Part shown: positions 63,201 to 64,000 of the stretch, piece by piece
Layout of the letters: each line of letters begins with the position of its first letter
Numbering within the stretch: the stretch's first letter is position 1
Origin: Ectothiorhodospira lacustris
GTDB lineage: Bacteria > Pseudomonadota > Gammaproteobacteria > Ectothiorhodospirales > Ectothiorhodospiraceae
Assembly (NCBI RefSeq): GCF_022227845.1
Contig: NZ_JAJNQN010000008.1
Location: 1 to 64,000 of the forward strand
Length of the DNA: 64,000 nt
Reading direction: 5' to 3'
The notes under the pieces: model-generated
What the model was told of the DNA's origin: nothing
What the model saw: the letters and a program-made list of their open reading frames with translations, nothing else
The model's database searches: none
Made by a program: the position numbers and the translations under genes

Positions 63201-63309
63201 GGTGATCGCCGCCGGCATGACCATCGGGACCCTGTTCACCCTGTTCGTGGTGCCGGCGATATATACCTACCTGGCCCGGGATCGTGCCGGGGTCACCGGG
63301 GCGGCGTGA
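60235..63309 (+). CDS. RND multidrug efflux permease (HAE1-type)
   Basis: This 1024-residue, 12-TM inner-membrane pump starts with MRFTDVFIRKPVLATVVSLFILLLG. The proton-relay Asp pair lies in TM4 (IGIVVDDAIIMVENVHRHI), and the Lys of TM10 in LIGLIAKHGILIVEFANKL. Two large periplasmic loops lie between TM1-2 and TM7-8. It pairs with the adaptor 18 bases upstream. Its stop overlaps the convergent hybrid kinase gene by 17 bases. Substrates cannot be read from sequence. Confidence 0.95.
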   Translation: MRFTDVFIRKPVLATVVSLFILLLGIRAGFDLNVRQFPEIQNAVVTVSTTYIGADANLIQGFITTPLEREIAAAEGIDYLVSTSVSGVSTVQAYLRMDYDPNEALTQIAAQVNKVRSDLPQEAEEPVIQLSVGETIAAMYMSFYSEVLSDNQITDYLVRVVEPQLATLPGVQRAEILGARTFAMRIWLDPERMAALEVTGADVRRALQANNVISAVGRTKGRLVSVELTAETDLSSPEAFEQLVVRSEQGAIVRLQDIAQVELGSESYDSSVSFNGQSATFIGIEVSPDANALDVIADVRQVWAREIEPQFPEGLKGDIVYDSTLYIESAIQEVMITIVLALVIVVAVIYAFLGSMRSVIIPALAVPLSLIGTLFLMLLMGFSINLLTLLAMVLAIGIVVDDAIIMVENVHRHIEEGMQPLEAALQGARELAWPIVAMSTSLVAVFIPIGFVGGITGTLFVEFAFTLAASVILSGVIALTLSPMLCSRLLKPHGEGSKGRFEAWLDARFEGLHRRYERRLHGALEDRHVVLVFGLIVLVSCYFLFVTSSSELEPPEDQGFVFSIAQGDAPMTLDQLERNTAVINRYLDEIPELSNIFIINGFGGGGLGATNSAVAGFVLAPWDERDRSTQVVLDHELQPRLEEIPGLSIFALVPPSLPSAGGGAPVEFVIRSTDPAENLLEVSREVIGRAMASGRFIYIDGDLKIDRPRTEIHIDREKAALMGVDMQTLSADLSSLFSGGFVGRFALDDRSYRVIPQLQRVDRLTPDQIEDLYTRNRDGELVPLDTLITLKDSVHPQQLKRFQQLNAVTLSGVPRPGVTLGDALAVLQEIAADVLPPGYSVDYGGQSRQFMSEGRQLVVTFFFALVVIYLVLAAQFESFRDSLIMLMTVPMSIAGALLFVSLGLTTLNIYTQVGLLTLIGLIAKHGILIVEFANKLQEEQGLSRREAVEKAAGIRLRPILMTTAATVLAMIPLLIAGGPGAGSRFAMGLVIAAGMTIGTLFTLFVVPAIYTYLARDRAGVTGAA

Positions 63310-64000
63310 CCGGATCGTTCCCAGGGCCGGCATCCAGTCTTTGCCGCAATGCCGGCAGCAACCTGTCCATCTGCTCCAGCAGGCTGTGAAGCGCCTGCCG
63401 GATCCGCGGGAATTCGGCCTGTTGGCGGCAGAGATCCTCCAGTTGTTGGGCGGCATCCCTGGCGGGCAGGGCGCACAGGGTTCCGCATTGTCCCTTCAGG
63501 GTATGCGCCTGGATGCCCAGATCGCCGAGATGGGACGACGCCAGATTGTGCCGCATGTCATGAAGTTGGTTATCGATGCTTTCCAGGAAAAGCGCCAGCA
63601 CTTGCAGCAGCAGAGGTTCGTCATCACCGATCTGCCTGAGTGCGTTCTGCCAGTTGAAAATGGGAGATTGATCGGTGGGCGCCGGGTCGGGGATGGGGGC
63701 GCCGAGGGTCATGGCCTCCATGAACCAGGTCGGTTCGTTTTCAGCATGGATATTGCTGATTTCCAGGGTGCTCGGCGACACTGAATCGGTGTCGGGATGA
63801 TGATCATGGCCGATGACATTAAGGACCTCCTGAATCAGCAGGGCGTACTGGATGGGTTTTGCCACATACCCTTGAATCCCGCCGGCGAGAAAGCGTTCAC
63901 GATCACCGGCCATGGCATGGGCCGTCAGGGCAATGATGGGGCAGGGTGACCAGTGATTTTCGGCCTCCTGCTGGCGAATGTGTTGGGTGGCCTCCATGCC
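63293..64000 (-). CDS. Hybrid sensor histidine kinase, C-terminal REC and HPt domains (partial)
   Basis: The gene runs off the window at 64000. The visible part starts inside a receiver domain (GMEATQHIRQ, then IIALTAHAMAGDRERFLAGG and the Lys in YVAKPIQ), passes through a linker of about 60 residues, and ends in an HPt domain with the phosphoacceptor His in QAHTLKGQCGTL. This REC-HPt order fits unorthodox kinases of the BarA/EvgS type. The input and kinase parts lie outside the window. Confidence 0.88.
   Translation of the reverse strand, partial: GMEATQHIRQQEAENHWSPCPIIALTAHAMAGDRERFLAGGIQGYVAKPIQYALLIQEVLNVIGHDHHPDTDSVSPSTLEISNIHAENEPTWFMEAMTLGAPIPDPAPTDQSPIFNWQNALRQIGDDEPLLLQVLALFLESIDNQLHDMRHNLASSHLGDLGIQAHTLKGQCGTLCALPARDAAQQLEDLCRQQAEFPRIRQALHSLLEQMDRLLPALRQRLDAGPGNDPVTPPR

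Overview
The window is GC-rich, densely packed gammaproteobacterial chromosome. The organism is inferred from gene content and order: surE-pcm-(yqaA)-nlpD-rpoS, a RelA with a dead hydrolase half, tesA divergent from ybbA-ybbP, yadGH, cydABDC and truD. The protein style fits a free-living, motile, respiratory bacterium, perhaps near Chromatiales/Ectothiorhodospiraceae; that placement is a guess. I see no rRNA, tRNA, IS, prophage or CRISPR. Both ends are cut: the window opens just beyond a cytochrome c' gene and closes inside a hybrid histidine kinase gene.

Layout. 1-12.8 kb: cytochrome c', a chemoreceptor, a HAD hydrolase, tesA/ybbA/ybbP, relA, a TPR lipoprotein, a YoaA-type Fe-S helicase and truD. 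12.9-20.6 kb: tsaB, then a cassette that reads differently from its surroundings: a KaiC-like double ATPase, a KaiB-like protein and a PAS/GAF/GGDEF/EAL protein, joined by 4-bp overlaps. Convergent with it, sharing stop-codon bases, is a short LOV blue-light receptor, followed by an FNR-like regulator and an Smr-domain protein. 20.7-26.5 kb: surE-pcm-yqaA-nlpD-rpoS, a Mth938-like protein and alaC. 26.7-39.9 kb: a chemotaxis cluster (cheY-cheA-cheW-mcp-cheR-cheD-[MCP-like protein with a CheZ-like motif]-cheB), followed by a STAS / REC-PP2C-HATPase partner-switching pair and a REC-HD-GYP phosphodiesterase. 40-52 kb: hom-thrC, an AAA ATPase, a hemerythrin, ettA, a CHASE-GGDEF cyclase, yadGH, a leucyl aminopeptidase and a tiny Cys-rich protein. 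52-58 kb: cydABDC (cytochrome bd with a short Q-loop, plus its CydDC transporter). 58-64 kb: a TetR-SMR pair, an RND efflux pair and the tail of a hybrid kinase.

How the parts may work together. Several genes turn over or could respond to c-di-GMP: the EAL protein beside kaiBC, the HD-GYP protein and the GGDEF cyclase. They sit beside light (LOV), oxygen/redox (FNR-like, hemerythrin, bd oxidase) and chemotaxis inputs. The most unusual assembly is the KaiC/KaiB/EAL operon next to a PpSB1-like short LOV protein, which could couple a timing or ATPase module and blue light to c-di-GMP. Its KaiC keeps the Ser-Thr phosphosite pair but has lost the CII catalytic Glu pair.

Smaller observations: a CTG start for CydD, an FNR-type box placed as a class II site upstream of cydA, a TetR operator lying in the spacer of a leaderless promoter, a Cys-rich insert in ThrC, a tethering pentapeptide on the cluster MCP, and two families of intergenic hairpin repeats, one of which sits specifically between convergent genes.
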